Program-made: the position numbers and the translations under genes
Shown: positions 15,834 through 24,197 of the stretch, piece by piece
How the letters are laid out: the number at the start of each line of letters is the position of its first letter
How positions within the stretch are numbered: position 1 is the first letter of the stretch
Notes under the pieces: generated by a model
Told to the model about the DNA's origin: nothing
Database searches by the model: none
What the model saw: only the letters and a program-made list of their open reading frames with translations
NCBI GenBank assembly: GCA_002353285.1
Contig: DEJJ01000005.1
Location: 11,452-75,451, forward strand
Length of the DNA stretch: 64,000 nt
From: Porphyromonadaceae bacterium UBA2751
GTDB taxonomy: Bacteria > Bacteroidota > Bacteroidia > Bacteroidales > Muribaculaceae
Direction: 5' to 3'

Positions 15834-17958
15834 AGTTTTGTTTTTTGGAATTTAAATTATACTTGTTGTTAAGCTTTTTTCCTTGATTGAATCGGATTGT
15901 AAACGAGGCATACACCGTGGTACCCGGAGTGGTTGTGCCCAGGTGGAGACCGTGAGGCGTGCGGTCGCAATAGTTGAAAATGTTATCCACGCCGGCCTCA
16001 AGGCGGTAACTCATCGTGCGAGAGTGACCCAGGTCGTGTGTGGTGGAGATGCGCCAAATTTGGTAGCCTTTACCATTGCCGTCATCCTGATAGTAGCGAG
16101 TGCTCGACATGCGACCATACAGGCCAATGCCCAGCTGGTAATCAGGGGTGAATCGATGTCCCCACGTAGCAAAGAAATTACCCTTGTGGTGCGCCGTGCC
16201 ATCGATGGTCACTTTATGCATCTTGTCGTGATTTGTGTCATACTGATTGGCATCAGTATTGAGATAACTGTAGCCCAAACCAAATGCAAATTCACGCCAA
16301 TTATAACGCACATTCACATCAACGCCCATCGTCTTGGCATCCTCTATGTTCTGATACTGACGGGTTTTAATAGGGTCGTACTGAATAATATACTCGTCGG
16401 GGGCCTGATAGTTGGGAATGGTTACCAGGGCTATCATATCTTTCACCTTATTATAGTACCCCGCCACCGTAATGTTCAGGCCACTAAAACTATATTCTCC
16501 GCTCACCGAAAAATAGTTGCTTGATTGTGGCTTTAAGTCTTTGTTGCCAAGGTAGAGGTAAGTGCCGCTCATCTGACGCACATAGCGGTAGAAGAGCTCG
16601 CGGATGGCCGGAGTCTTGAAGCCTTGGCTCCAGGTGGCACGCAGACGCCATGCGGTGGCCGGCTTCCACATGGCTGACACTTTCGGGGTGAATTTTGAAC
16701 CAAACTGCTCGTTCTGGTTAAACCGCACTCCGGCCGTGATATTGAAATTCGGTATCAGGTTAAACTCATCCTGAACATAGACGGCTGCCGTCCAGTCGCT
16801 GGCCTTGCCTCCCTTGACACGCGTGGGAGCTTTCAACCAGTCATATCTGTACTCAGCACCGGCACTCAGCCTATTCTCGTATGGGAGCGTGAACACGCCC
16901 TTCAGCGTAGCCATGGTGCGTTGCTGGTCACTCTGCAGTTCCTTTTGGTCGGGCAGGTAGGGATAATAGGGATAATAAGGAGTCCCTGCGCTTTTATCGT
17001 AGTCCTCCACAAGCGTGGTAGCTGTATAGTAATAATAGTAGGCATGACGGTTCCAGTCCACGTCGAGCGAGATATAGTCGGTCTTAGAGCGTTGCCACTT
17101 GCCGCCTATCGATGCCGACGCGTTGTGGTATTCCATGTCCCAAGTCTTTACGTCGTAATGAGGATGGCGTCCGCTCACGCGGTAGATGCGCTTCCAGTAG
17201 GTGCTGCCCTCGCCATAGAGTTCCCAGTTGCTCAACGGCTGATAGGTAATTCGCTCCGACACTTGCCAGTTGGTGTGACGGTTCACCGTCTTATTGCGCG
17301 AATCTGTGATGGGATCTTCAGTAGGGAGCGTGTGTTCAACCGCTGTGTTCTGCCACCCGTCGCTGTGCTGCAGCTGGAAGTTGGTGTAAGAACTCACTTT
17401 CCCATACCTGAGTGACAAGCCGTTGTGCTGACGCACATCGCCATAGCTGCCCACACGGGTGGTGTTCTCAACGAGCACTCCCTCGTCGCGATGCTTCTTG
17501 GTGATGATGTTGATTACACCAGCAATGGCATCCGAGCCATAGAGCGCACTCGACGCACCCTTCACGATTTCAATCTTCTCGATGTTCTGCGGGTCGATGA
17601 GCGACAACTCGTTCTGGCCGCCCACATCACCGTGGATGCGCTTGCCGTCAATAAGGATGAGGATGTAGGAGTTTCCCAAACCGTTGAGCTGCATCTGAGA
17701 GCCCATATCGTCCTGATTGAAAGCAAACGACGCAGTGAGGCCACCAAGGATGTCCTCGATGCTCTTGCCCGCATAGTTGCGAAGAATCTTGCCTGTAATC
17801 ACCTCGGTTTGAACAGGGGCATCTTGAAGCAGATGCGGAGTGCCCGTGCCAGTCACAACCACCTCCATCAGATTGACCTGCAAGGAGTCAGTCTGAGAGA
17901 AAGCGGCAAAACGCACGCAAAATGCCAGCAATAAAAAGATATAAGCCTTTTTTTTCAT
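15820..17958 (-). CDS. btuB: TonB-dependent outer-membrane receptor, BtuB-like (first gene of the operon)
   Basis: First gene behind the cobalamin riboswitch. The start is placed at ATG 17958 (MKKKAYIFLLLAFC), which gives a clean signal peptide cut after FAAFSQ; ATG 17964 and a longer frame to 17991 are possible. The plug has MEVVVTGTGTP, LNGLGNSYILILIDGKR and KIEIVKGASSALYGSDAIAG. A large barrel follows to about residue 712. The absence of a CarboxypepD-like domain and the position behind a B12 riboswitch support corrinoid import, paired with BtuF/BtuC-like proteins further down. Confidence 0.92.
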   Translation of the reverse strand: MKKKAYIFLLLAFCVRFAAFSQTDSLQVNLMEVVVTGTGTPHLLQDAPVQTEVITGKILRNYAGKSIEDILGGLTASFAFNQDDMGSQMQLNGLGNSYILILIDGKRIHGDVGGQNELSLIDPQNIEKIEIVKGASSALYGSDAIAGVINIITKKHRDEGVLVENTTRVGSYGDVRQHNGLSLRYGKVSSYTNFQLQHSDGWQNTAVEHTLPTEDPITDSRNKTVNRHTNWQVSERITYQPLSNWELYGEGSTYWKRIYRVSGRHPHYDVKTWDMEYHNASASIGGKWQRSKTDYISLDVDWNRHAYYYYYTATTLVEDYDKSAGTPYYPYYPYLPDQKELQSDQQRTMATLKGVFTLPYENRLSAGAEYRYDWLKAPTRVKGGKASDWTAAVYVQDEFNLIPNFNITAGVRFNQNEQFGSKFTPKVSAMWKPATAWRLRATWSQGFKTPAIRELFYRYVRQMSGTYLYLGNKDLKPQSSNYFSVSGEYSFSGLNITVAGYYNKVKDMIALVTIPNYQAPDEYIIQYDPIKTRQYQNIEDAKTMGVDVNVRYNWREFAFGLGYSYLNTDANQYDTNHDKMHKVTIDGTAHHKGNFFATWGHRFTPDYQLGIGLYGRMSSTRYYQDDGNGKGYQIWRISTTHDLGHSRTMSYRLEAGVDNIFNYCDRTPHGLHLGTTTPGTTVYASFTIRFNQGKKLNNKYNLNSKKQNYDED

Positions 17959-18014
17959 TGTCATGCCCCACTTGTTCCTGAGTGGTCGCACTTTTAGTGA
18001 TTATACAATAATTG

Positions 18015-18185
18015 TAGCAGGTCTTCTGACTTACCCCTTTTCGGTTTCGCCTTCCCAGCCATCGCAACGGCCAGTGGCATGCGTGAAACCCAACTTGACG
18101 GGGATTACAGCTGCAGGTACAGTTCCTGATTCTCACAGGATTCCCTTGCATTGTGACAACGGAGTCATCACAATTACCACAAAAT
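18015..18185 (-). promoter_or_regulatory. Adenosylcobalamin riboswitch
   Basis: On the minus strand the leader contains the B12-box region (GGGAATCCTGTGAGAATC, then GGAACTGTACCTGCA and TGTAATC), a GCCACTGG element followed by GGGAAGGCG, and the closing GTCAGAAGACCTGC. These are the conserved core of cobalamin riboswitches. It lies between the promoter at 18193-18224 and the first TonB receptor, so bound cofactor should repress the whole B12 operon. No clear terminator hairpin is seen after it, which favours translational control. Confidence 0.97.
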
Positions 18186-18192
18186 TTCGCCG

Positions 18193-18224
18193 CAAAGGTA
18201 TAACTTTTTTTCCAACCCACCAAA
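18193..18224 (-). promoter_or_regulatory. Promoter of the cobalamin operon
   Basis: Reading on the minus strand, TTTG (18224-18221), a 20 nt spacer, then TACCTTTG (18200-18193): an exact Bacteroidetes sigma-ABfr promoter. Transcription would start at about 18186, right at the 5' end of the riboswitch. Confidence 0.85.
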
Positions 18225-18391
18225 TTTCCCAACGCTTAAACAATTTAAAAACAATTTCTGAAAATCCATGTAGAGTCAACTGGCAAGTGCGAAATTAGAG
18301 AAAATATTGATCTTTTTGAAAAAACTTGATTTTGGCTTTTGTCCCATATTCCTTTGAAGTGAGAGGGTTACATATAGGATTACACTTTTAG

Positions 18392-18610
18392 AACAAAAAA
18401 AATATCCCACTGAAATTCAGCAGGCTGCAACGAGAGCTGGACAATCTCAACCAATACTCCAATGTGAAGCTTCCCCTCGAGGTGGGTAAAGTTTACTCCA
18501 ACGCTGAGATAAAGTCAATGATTCAGTCTGAGTATAATCGCCTCGGCATGAACAAGACGGCTAAAGCGACAGATGCAGTCCAATGGTACGCGCAATCCCA
18601 CATTCGGTGA
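18392..18610 (+). pseudogene. C-terminal remnant of a mobile-element protein
   Basis: An open frame of 72 codons without a start codon, closed upstream by TAG at 18389. It contains KVYSNAEIKSMIQSEYNRLG and then NKTAKATDAVQWY. This helix pattern (YSn.EIK..iq..YnrLG...TAKATD) resembles C-termini I associate with replication or primase proteins of Bacteroidetes elements; that is recollection, not a search. It has the opposite orientation to the genes that follow. It marks the left part of the decayed island next to the cobalamin operon promoter. Confidence 0.5.
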
Positions 18611-18689
18611 CTGAGAAAGACGACTGGGCATTTCACGAGTTTGAAGTGGAATGCTAAACCATCAACAGCAATTTACTAACCATAAAAAA

Positions 18690-18737
18690 GGCCACCAAGA
18701 GCACGACTTAATATGTGACTCCTGGTGGTCTCTTTTT
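18690..18737 (-). terminator. Bidirectional hairpin terminator
   Basis: A 12-bp imperfect stem (GGCCACCAAGAG with CTCCTGGTGGTC) around a 17-nt loop, flanked by AAAAAA on the left and TTTTT on the right, so it can act on both strands. It would end the minus-strand gene at 18759-20270. Confidence 0.7.
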
Positions 18738-18758
18738 CGCCAATGTAATAGCTAGTGC

Positions 18759-20270
18759 CTACCTTTTTTCATTATAAATTCGTAATAATCTTTTTTTACT
18801 TATTTTTATACCTTTATTCTTGATATTCTTATAGTTAAAATTTGCTGATTTATTACAATCAATAATTTCCCATATATCATCATCATTGAGCTTGAACTTG
18901 ATACCCATAGTGTTGCAATACTTATAGAGGGTGCTGATGTGGATTGGGTACTGCGAGTTGATTACCTGCCAGTTTTCTTTGATCGATAGAGCTGGGTTAT
19001 AGATCGTACTAATTCGTTTATAGTTAATCTCCCTAATCAGAGCTTGTGTCTCGCCAATGTTTTTACTTACACCAGGCTTGATAATGATGCCCGATTTTGG
19101 TCTCTTAGCCTTCAATTCCTGAATAGTGCCAGCATATTTCTCCTCCAACTGCTCAATGCAATTGTTAAAGCAACTCTCTACGTTCTTTACCAAGCAATCG
19201 ATAGTAATAGTGCCGTCGCTGTTATCGTAGAAGCGGTGTAGATCTTCATAAGCGTTAAACAGCAATTCTGTTGGGTTCACATCAGGCTTCATTATTCGCC
19301 TGAGACACATCCTAGAATATAGAGACTTCCTCCTGCCTTGACCATCACAGATTTTATAACCTTCGACTGTATATGGCAAGCAAAAATAGTTATCGTCGAT
19401 GTATTGGTATGTACCATTAACCCAATCGTCACGTTCAGGTCTATAAAAGTACTTAAATTTATGGCGGTTATAGCGCATAAAAGTGTCATAGTCTTGAATC
19501 TGCATATCGTGAACTACCTCCTTATCAATATCACAAGGGGTGGTCTCATTTTCGCAAATGTAATAGCTAGTGCCTTCCTCTTGTTGTTTATCTTGTTTAA
19601 ATATAGCTATTAATTTACTATAATCATGTACTATAGAAGTATTGTATGTCTCTTCATTACCATAACAGCCATTGAAATATTGGCTTCTCCTTTTTCCGCA
19701 GTCATCATCAAGCAACTCATGTGTGTCTTCAACAATTCGTGTGTTAATAATATGGCTGGCGATAGTGAAGCAGTCATAATCCAGAAGTGTTGAAAATACA
19801 TAAACCAAGTGAAATCTACGGCTCATAATACCGTTTTTTTCAAGACCATCACTATAAGACATGTAAGCGCAACTAGGCTTGATAGTGAGACAGTCAATAT
19901 AATCGCCAACATCGCTATAGGTAGTATAGTCAATATCTACGAAAATGGCTTGACTTGCCTTGAAAAATGCATCGCGCTTAAATTCCAACTTCATGCAGCC
20001 TTTGTTAGGGCCACGCCGATATATAGGGTATCGGGCGAATATAGCACCGTCTTTGCCAGTGAAGTAGTATTTCTTATTCTCCTCATACTCAAATAGATTG
20101 CAGAACGAGTGACCCTGCTCAGCTAGCGACAGGAACTCATCAATAGTGATTTCTCGCTCTTTAAAAGCCATCTTGTGACGGCCGATGGATTTAGCACCAG
20201 CGGCAGTCAAGCAAGCTAATGCATCTTTTTTGTTCTTGTAACTCTCTCTTGAAACATTTATTTTAAACAT
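18759..20270 (-). CDS. Putative primase-like replication protein of a mobile element
   Basis: A 503 aa protein. Residues 108-114 (AIFVDID) and RRFHLVYVF at 151-159 resemble motifs I (hDhD) and II (sxH) of archaeo-eukaryotic primase-polymerase domains; an acidic stretch DDDCGKRR follows. The C-terminus has a helix-turn-helix-like stretch (IHISTLYKYCNTMG). Such proteins occur as replication or primase genes of plasmids and integrated elements. The gene is AT-rich compared with the core genome. It could equally be another nucleotidyltransferase-like replication factor; assignment is by motif only. Confidence 0.5.
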   Translation of the reverse strand: MFKINVSRESYKNKKDALACLTAAGAKSIGRHKMAFKEREITIDEFLSLAEQGHSFCNLFEYEENKKYYFTGKDGAIFARYPIYRRGPNKGCMKLEFKRDAFFKASQAIFVDIDYTTYSDVGDYIDCLTIKPSCAYMSYSDGLEKNGIMSRRFHLVYVFSTLLDYDCFTIASHIINTRIVEDTHELLDDDCGKRRSQYFNGCYGNEETYNTSIVHDYSKLIAIFKQDKQQEEGTSYYICENETTPCDIDKEVVHDMQIQDYDTFMRYNRHKFKYFYRPERDDWVNGTYQYIDDNYFCLPYTVEGYKICDGQGRRKSLYSRMCLRRIMKPDVNPTELLFNAYEDLHRFYDNSDGTITIDCLVKNVESCFNNCIEQLEEKYAGTIQELKAKRPKSGIIIKPGVSKNIGETQALIREINYKRISTIYNPALSIKENWQVINSQYPIHISTLYKYCNTMGIKFKLNDDDIWEIIDCNKSANFNYKNIKNKGIKISKKRLLRIYNEKR

Positions 20271-20342
20271 CGTTTGCGTTGTGTTTTAAAATTATTAAAA
20301 TGGCCGGTGACGTTAGAATCACCGACCATCATCATCTGATCT

Positions 20343-20846
20343 TTAAGCAGCAGAGACTAAGGCTGTAGTAGCTGCTTGTTGTAGGCTTTGCTTTTGCTTA
20401 GCCCATCTTCGTTTCACCGCCTCCGAGATCTTCCTCTTGGTTTCACCGGAACGTTTAATCCCTGTTAGTTTTTGAGATATTTTAGCTTTGGCTTCGAGAG
20501 TGTGATGCAACCCCTTCATTCCACGGCCATAAGATTGGTTATACCCGTTATTAACGCTATCGTTTTTAATGATATAAATTTCTTCAAGGTAATCCAATTG
20601 CTGAGCCCTGTCTTTCTTCGTTGGTGCCTTGATTTCAATGACTTCCAATAGCCAATCAGTGTCACTTACACCATTTTCTTTTCTGGCTTTATTTATCTTT
20701 TTTCCTGCGTAAGGATTATTGGTGTCTCTCCACTGCGAGTTTCTATGCTCGATATCAACGGTTTGGCCGACATACTTCAATCCAGTGCTAATTAAAGTTC
20801 TTATGTAGATATATCCCACATATTCATTATTATTTTGTGTTTTCAT
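20343..20846 (-). CDS. GIY-YIG endonuclease with NUMOD3-type DNA-binding repeats
   Basis: A 167 aa protein. The GIY-YIG domain is seen as GYIYIR (residues 11-16) and KYVGQT (24-29), followed by the conserved Arg in EHRNSQW and a Glu in the helix LDYLEEIYII. Two C-terminal NUMOD3-like motifs (KAKISQKLTG and KRKISEAVKRRW) are typical DNA-contacting elements of homing endonucleases. It starts at ATG 20846, overlapping the end of the preceding small gene by 17 bp. Probably a selfish or mobile-element nuclease. Confidence 0.85.
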   Translation of the reverse strand: MKTQNNNEYVGYIYIRTLISTGLKYVGQTVDIEHRNSQWRDTNNPYAGKKINKARKENGVSDTDWLLEVIEIKAPTKKDRAQQLDYLEEIYIIKNDSVNNGYNQSYGRGMKGLHHTLEAKAKISQKLTGIKRSGETKRKISEAVKRRWAKQKQSLQQAATTALVSAA

Positions 20847-21024
20847 AAGGCGAATGCGAATTAATAGTTTTAGCTAACTTATTGTTAGCCTTTATAGTAT
20901 CACTGTTGATAAACAGCAATTCTCCTCGTTTTAGAGCCTCATTGAAGCCCTTAGTACCACCCAACACCTTCTTAGCGGTCAAGCGGTCACAATAACATTT
21001 CTTCGTAATTTTATTAAAAATCAT
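20830..21024 (-). CDS. Small hypothetical protein of the island
   Basis: About 64 aa starting at ATG 21024 (MIFNKITKKCYCD); a longer frame exists to 21066 but would overlap the upstream gene further. The segment DRLTAKKVLGGTKGFNEALKRGELLF looks like a short helical domain. No family recognised. It overlaps the genes on both sides, which suggests a translationally coupled set 22107 to 20343. Confidence 0.5.
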   Translation of the reverse strand: MIFNKITKKCYCDRLTAKKVLGGTKGFNEALKRGELLFINSDTIKANNKLAKTINSHSPYENTK

Positions 21025-21325
21025 TGTTGTTTGTGTTATGGTTAGAGACATCAATTGCCTCTTCACTAGCCAGTCGTTTAGTTTTTCGGCTGACTATCTG
21101 TAAGTCAACTCCTTTTCTTTTAAGGAATCGCACCAATCGACGATACTGCTTGATACTTCGCTGCCTTCGTGGAGCAATAGCATACAAATCACCGAGCCCA
21201 ATCTCAATCTCTCCTTCGCCACGACTATAGGCTGAGTCAAATTCTGGCGAATACTTCCGCAAGCCTTCCACGTCCAAGTGAAAGAACCGCTCTTCTACAA
21301 GCGATGAATGCTGGTAATCACTCAT
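21014..21325 (-). CDS. Small unknown protein, paralogue of 21760-22107
   Basis: About 103 aa from ATG 21325 (MSDYQHSSL). Its C-terminal half, LGDLYAIAPRRQRSIKQYRR followed by LVRFLKRKGVDLQI, aligns without gaps to the end of the protein at 21760-22107 (LQDLLTICPRSRRRRDSYRG, LVKALAVRGITLKI). The pattern is L.DL..I.PR..R....YR.LV..L...G..L.I. Basic, so nucleic-acid contact is possible. Function unknown. Confidence 0.6.
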   Translation of the reverse strand: MSDYQHSSLVEERFFHLDVEGLRKYSPEFDSAYSRGEGEIEIGLGDLYAIAPRRQRSIKQYRRLVRFLKRKGVDLQIVSRKTKRLASEEAIDVSNHNTNNNDF

Positions 21326-21327
21326 GG

Positions 21328-21756
21328 TCAAAAGGTTAAAACCAGTTCTATCCCCTTGTCAGGTGTTTTCTTGACCTGAACGTCCTTAAACTTCGAGGCC
21401 CCATTCATTTTACAAAGCTTGCGGTAGAACGAATAAAACTCTCCGAGCTTGATATGGTAGTAATAACCAGGGTATTGGGGCAGGTAGCCGAATCTGTGAC
21501 CAGTGATTATGTAAACAAACTCCTCACGAATTTTGTTTGGATCTTGATCCCACTCATGCTTATAATCAGGTTTCAAGTGAATCGGCCATAAGAATGTCAC
21601 TCTTTTGCTCTTTGAGTTAGCGGTAACCATGAAAGGCACTTCTTGGTCTTGTTTCAAAAAGGAAGTCAAATCTTTCCGCATTTCCCCCTCGAACATAGAG
21701 GGTTGGGCAAAATCAAGCTCCCTGATCTTGCCACCAATAAAAATACTTTTCTTCAT
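21328..21756 (-). CDS. Hypothetical island protein
   Basis: 142 aa, not recognised. It has the sequences FLWPIHLKPDYKHEWDQDP, YVIFITGH-like YIITGHRFGYLPQYPGYYYH and a C-terminal VKKTPDKGIELVLTF. No signal peptide or membrane segment. It lies 3 bp before the next gene and 3 bp after the previous one, inside the small-gene operon, between the two paralogous small proteins. Confidence 0.55.
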   Translation of the reverse strand: MKKSIFIGGKIRELDFAQPSMFEGEMRKDLTSFLKQDQEVPFMVTANSKSKRVTFLWPIHLKPDYKHEWDQDPNKIREEFVYIITGHRFGYLPQYPGYYYHIKLGEFYSFYRKLCKMNGASKFKDVQVKKTPDKGIELVLTF

Positions 21757-21759
21757 AAT

Positions 21760-22107
21760 TTAATTTATTTTTAATGTTATTCCTCGAACTGCTAGAGCCT
21801 TTACTAGACCCCTATAGGAGTCGCGGCGACGGCGAGAGCGAGGGCAGATTGTTAATAGGTCCTGCAACCGAATATCAATGCAGTAACCTGGAGCTAGAGG
21901 TTCCCCGTCGAATAGGGAAACTTCAAGCCTTTGTATATCCTCTGCAAGATTGACCTTAGGGGCCTTCTTAGCTGGGGACGCGCATTTGTCACTTTTAACA
22001 GCCAGTGGTGGCAGATTTGCGCGAGTCTCTGCCCACGGCTGTGCCTCCTCCCCTGTTAAGGTACTGAAGAGGGCTTGATATAATTGATAATACATAATTC
22101 TACTCAT
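21760..22107 (-). CDS. Small unknown protein, paralogue of 21014-21325
   Basis: About 115 aa from ATG 22107 (MSRIMYYQLYQ); a TTG at 22134 would add nine residues. The C-terminal ~38 residues share the L.DL..I.PR..R....YR.LV..L pattern with the protein at 21014-21325; the N-terminal half is unrelated. First gene of the minus-strand small-gene set. Function unknown. Confidence 0.55.
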   Translation of the reverse strand: MSRIMYYQLYQALFSTLTGEEAQPWAETRANLPPLAVKSDKCASPAKKAPKVNLAEDIQRLEVSLFDGEPLAPGYCIDIRLQDLLTICPRSRRRRDSYRGLVKALAVRGITLKIN

Positions 22108-22272
22108 AAGGTGATGCGGCGTAGTGAATCGCAAAAATTCACTTTCAATTCACTTATAAGGAATGATGGCCTGTTTGATCAGAATTTTTCTTATTTCGGA
22201 AGGCACCAAGCACAAGCTGCCGTTTTTTCTACGGCAACTTGAGGTCAATATGCTCGAAATCTTGTCGGTATA

Positions 22273-23485
22273 GGATTTGATGTGAAAACGCTTTCATGCC
22301 TATATATCGATAAACCAATGAAGGCTCACACCCTGATGCAGACCATCGCCCGAGCTAATCGCGTGGCCGAGGGCAAGACCAACGGTCTGGTGGTGGACTA
22401 TATCGGTATTGTGAAAGCTCTGCGTCAAGCGCTGGCCGATTATACCGCTACTGGCCGATTATACCGCTAATAGCGACGGAGGCGACGGTAATAACCCAAC
22501 CATCGACAAGAAAGAACTTATATCTAAAGTTCTTGAGACAATAACTGCTGCCCAGGCATTCCTTAAAGAGCATGATGTGAACTTGAACGCGCTGATTGAG
22601 GCCGAGGAGTTCAATAGATTATCGCTATTGAAAGTCGCAGCCAATGCCATGTGTGAAACTATCGAAATCAAGAAATCATTTACAATAATGGCCTCTAGGC
22701 TGCTAAATCTGTGGAAATACCTTGACCGCGATGACATCACCACCGAAATGAAACTGCACAAGGACGCTATCCAGGCCATTTACAAGCAGTTGCAGAAGAA
22801 ACGCAAAGATGCCGACATTACCGACCTTAGCGTAGCCATTAATGCCATAGTAAACGACCACCTCGAGGTGGAACCTTCAATGGTGGCTGAACCCATGGTA
22901 GGACGACGGTTTGATATCAGCGGCATTAACTTCGACCTGTTGAGGCAAGAGTTTGCTAAAAGTAACGAGAAGAACCTGATATTAAAAGACCTGCTGGAGC
23001 TGCTACAGGAACGACTCGACAAGATGCTCTCAGCCAACCCATCCCGCATCAATTTCTATGAGCGCTACCAAAAGATTATCGAGGATTATAACCAGGAGCA
23101 GGACCGCGTAGCCATCGAGAAGACTTTCCAAGAACTCATGGATCTTACCAAGAGCCTTAGTGAAGAGGAGAAGCGCTATGTGAGGGAAGGCTTCGAGAAC
23201 GATGAGCAACTAACGATGTATGATATCCTCATTAAGGACGACTTGACCAAGAACGAGATCAAGAAAATCAAGGAGGTTGCTGTGGAGCTGCTTGACAAGA
23301 TTAAGGAGCAACTGGCAACGATGGACCACCCGTTCGAAAAACGCGAGACCAAAGCAGCTATCATCGTTACCATCCGCGACACCCTGTGGCAAATGCTTCC
23401 CGAAAGCTATAGCGACGAGAGCATCGACACTTATAAGGATGCTGTCTATGAGTACGTGCAGAAAAACTACGGCGGAGTGGCATGA
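22273..23485 (+). pseudogene. hsdR: Type I restriction enzyme R subunit, C-terminal remnant with frameshift
   Basis: The remaining piece starts in the helicase core (GFDVKTLSCLYIDKPMKAHT, then QTIARANRVAEGK and GLVVDYIGIV). It continues in the next frame through the helical C-terminal domain to KNYGGVA at 23485. The two parts are separated by an exact 19-bp tandem duplication (22432-22450 and 22451-22469). Removing one copy restores a continuous frame (ALADYTANSDGGDG). The N-terminal nuclease domain and most of the motor are gone, and no hsdM or hsdS is nearby. Certainly non-functional. Confidence 0.9.
22432..22469 (+). repeat. Perfect 19-bp tandem duplication causing a frameshift
   Basis: The unit ctggccgattataccgcta occurs twice in direct succession. 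Because 19 is not a multiple of three, it shifts the hsdR frame and produces TAA at 22468. Confidence 0.97.
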
Positions 23486-23589
23486 AAAGCTAAATTTACC
23501 TTTATCGCAATGCAAAAATAAAGGGAGCGACTCTTCATCGCTCCCTAATCTACAGCCAAGTATCACAACTTTCTTTATAATTCGCCCGT

Positions 23590-24003
23590 TCAATATAGTG
23601 GTAGGAGACCCCAACGCAGATTAATAATATCTTCACCATCAAGTTTCCAAGAAGTATACTTGCGTAGAATGAGATCTGCTATGTCTTCACCTTCTTCCCT
23701 GTTACATTTTTCCATGATGTCGGTGATCCACAGTCTTTTGAACATGTGGGCCAAAGCTTTTCCTTTCTCGCTCCACTCATTGAATTTGCCATTTTCAGGG
23801 GAAAGAATAACATTACGTCCGATTAGTGGTCGTAACATAGCCTTCGTTAAATTGCCACAGCCGATCTGGTCGTATGAGATGACTTGCCGACCTGTATCGG
23901 CGATGCAGTCGAGAACCTCGAAATAGTTGTGTGTACTGCCCGGACCGCCGTGAAGCAGCAACAAGGGAACCTTCTCTAAAGGTTCGCCAGAGAGTGGTAG
24001 ATG
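23590..24003 (-). pseudogene. Prolyl-iminopeptidase fragment joined to an unknown tail
   Basis: From about 24003 to 23855 the minus strand encodes LSGEPLEKVPLLLLHGGPGS, then YFEVLDCIADTGRQVISYDQ and IGCGN. This is the N-terminal part of an alpha/beta-hydrolase proline iminopeptidase with its HGGPG oxyanion loop. The catalytic Ser region is missing: after GCGN the sequence switches to an unrelated tail (LTKAMLRPLIGRNVILSPE to WGLLPLY) ending at 23590. Only a weak TTG start (23964) is available. The upstream side is fused within 20 bp to an HTH gene in another frame. A recombination remnant. Confidence 0.8.
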
Positions 24004-24196
24004 CTATATCAAGCATTTCCATCACCTTCTCACGACTAAGGTATGTTTCAGCTTTCTCGTCGGCGATGGTCTGTTCGAGTTCACGCTTCACCTCAGCTAT
24101 GAGCAGCATGTTAGCCTCTATAAAGTCGCCAATACTTATCTCAACCTTCAAGCCGGGACACTCTTTCGCCACTTTGATTAAATCTAGAGTATTCAT
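23813..24196 (-). pseudogene. Helix-turn-helix protein, 3' end replaced by out-of-frame peptidase DNA
   Basis: The first ~65 residues (MNTLDLIKVAKE through TYLSREKVMEMLDIASTTLW) look like a small excisionase or MerR-like DNA-binding protein: a helical stretch, then a winged-helix start. Expected wing residues after STTLWR are missing. From about position 24000 the DNA is that of the prolyl-iminopeptidase fragment read in the wrong frame, so the last ~60 residues are meaningless. It starts 2 bp after the LRR gene stop. Confidence 0.7.
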
Positions 24197-24197
24197 A

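Noticed and set aside
22273..23485. Active restriction-modification locus
   Set aside because: Only the C-terminal part of hsdR remains, frameshifted, without hsdM or hsdS.
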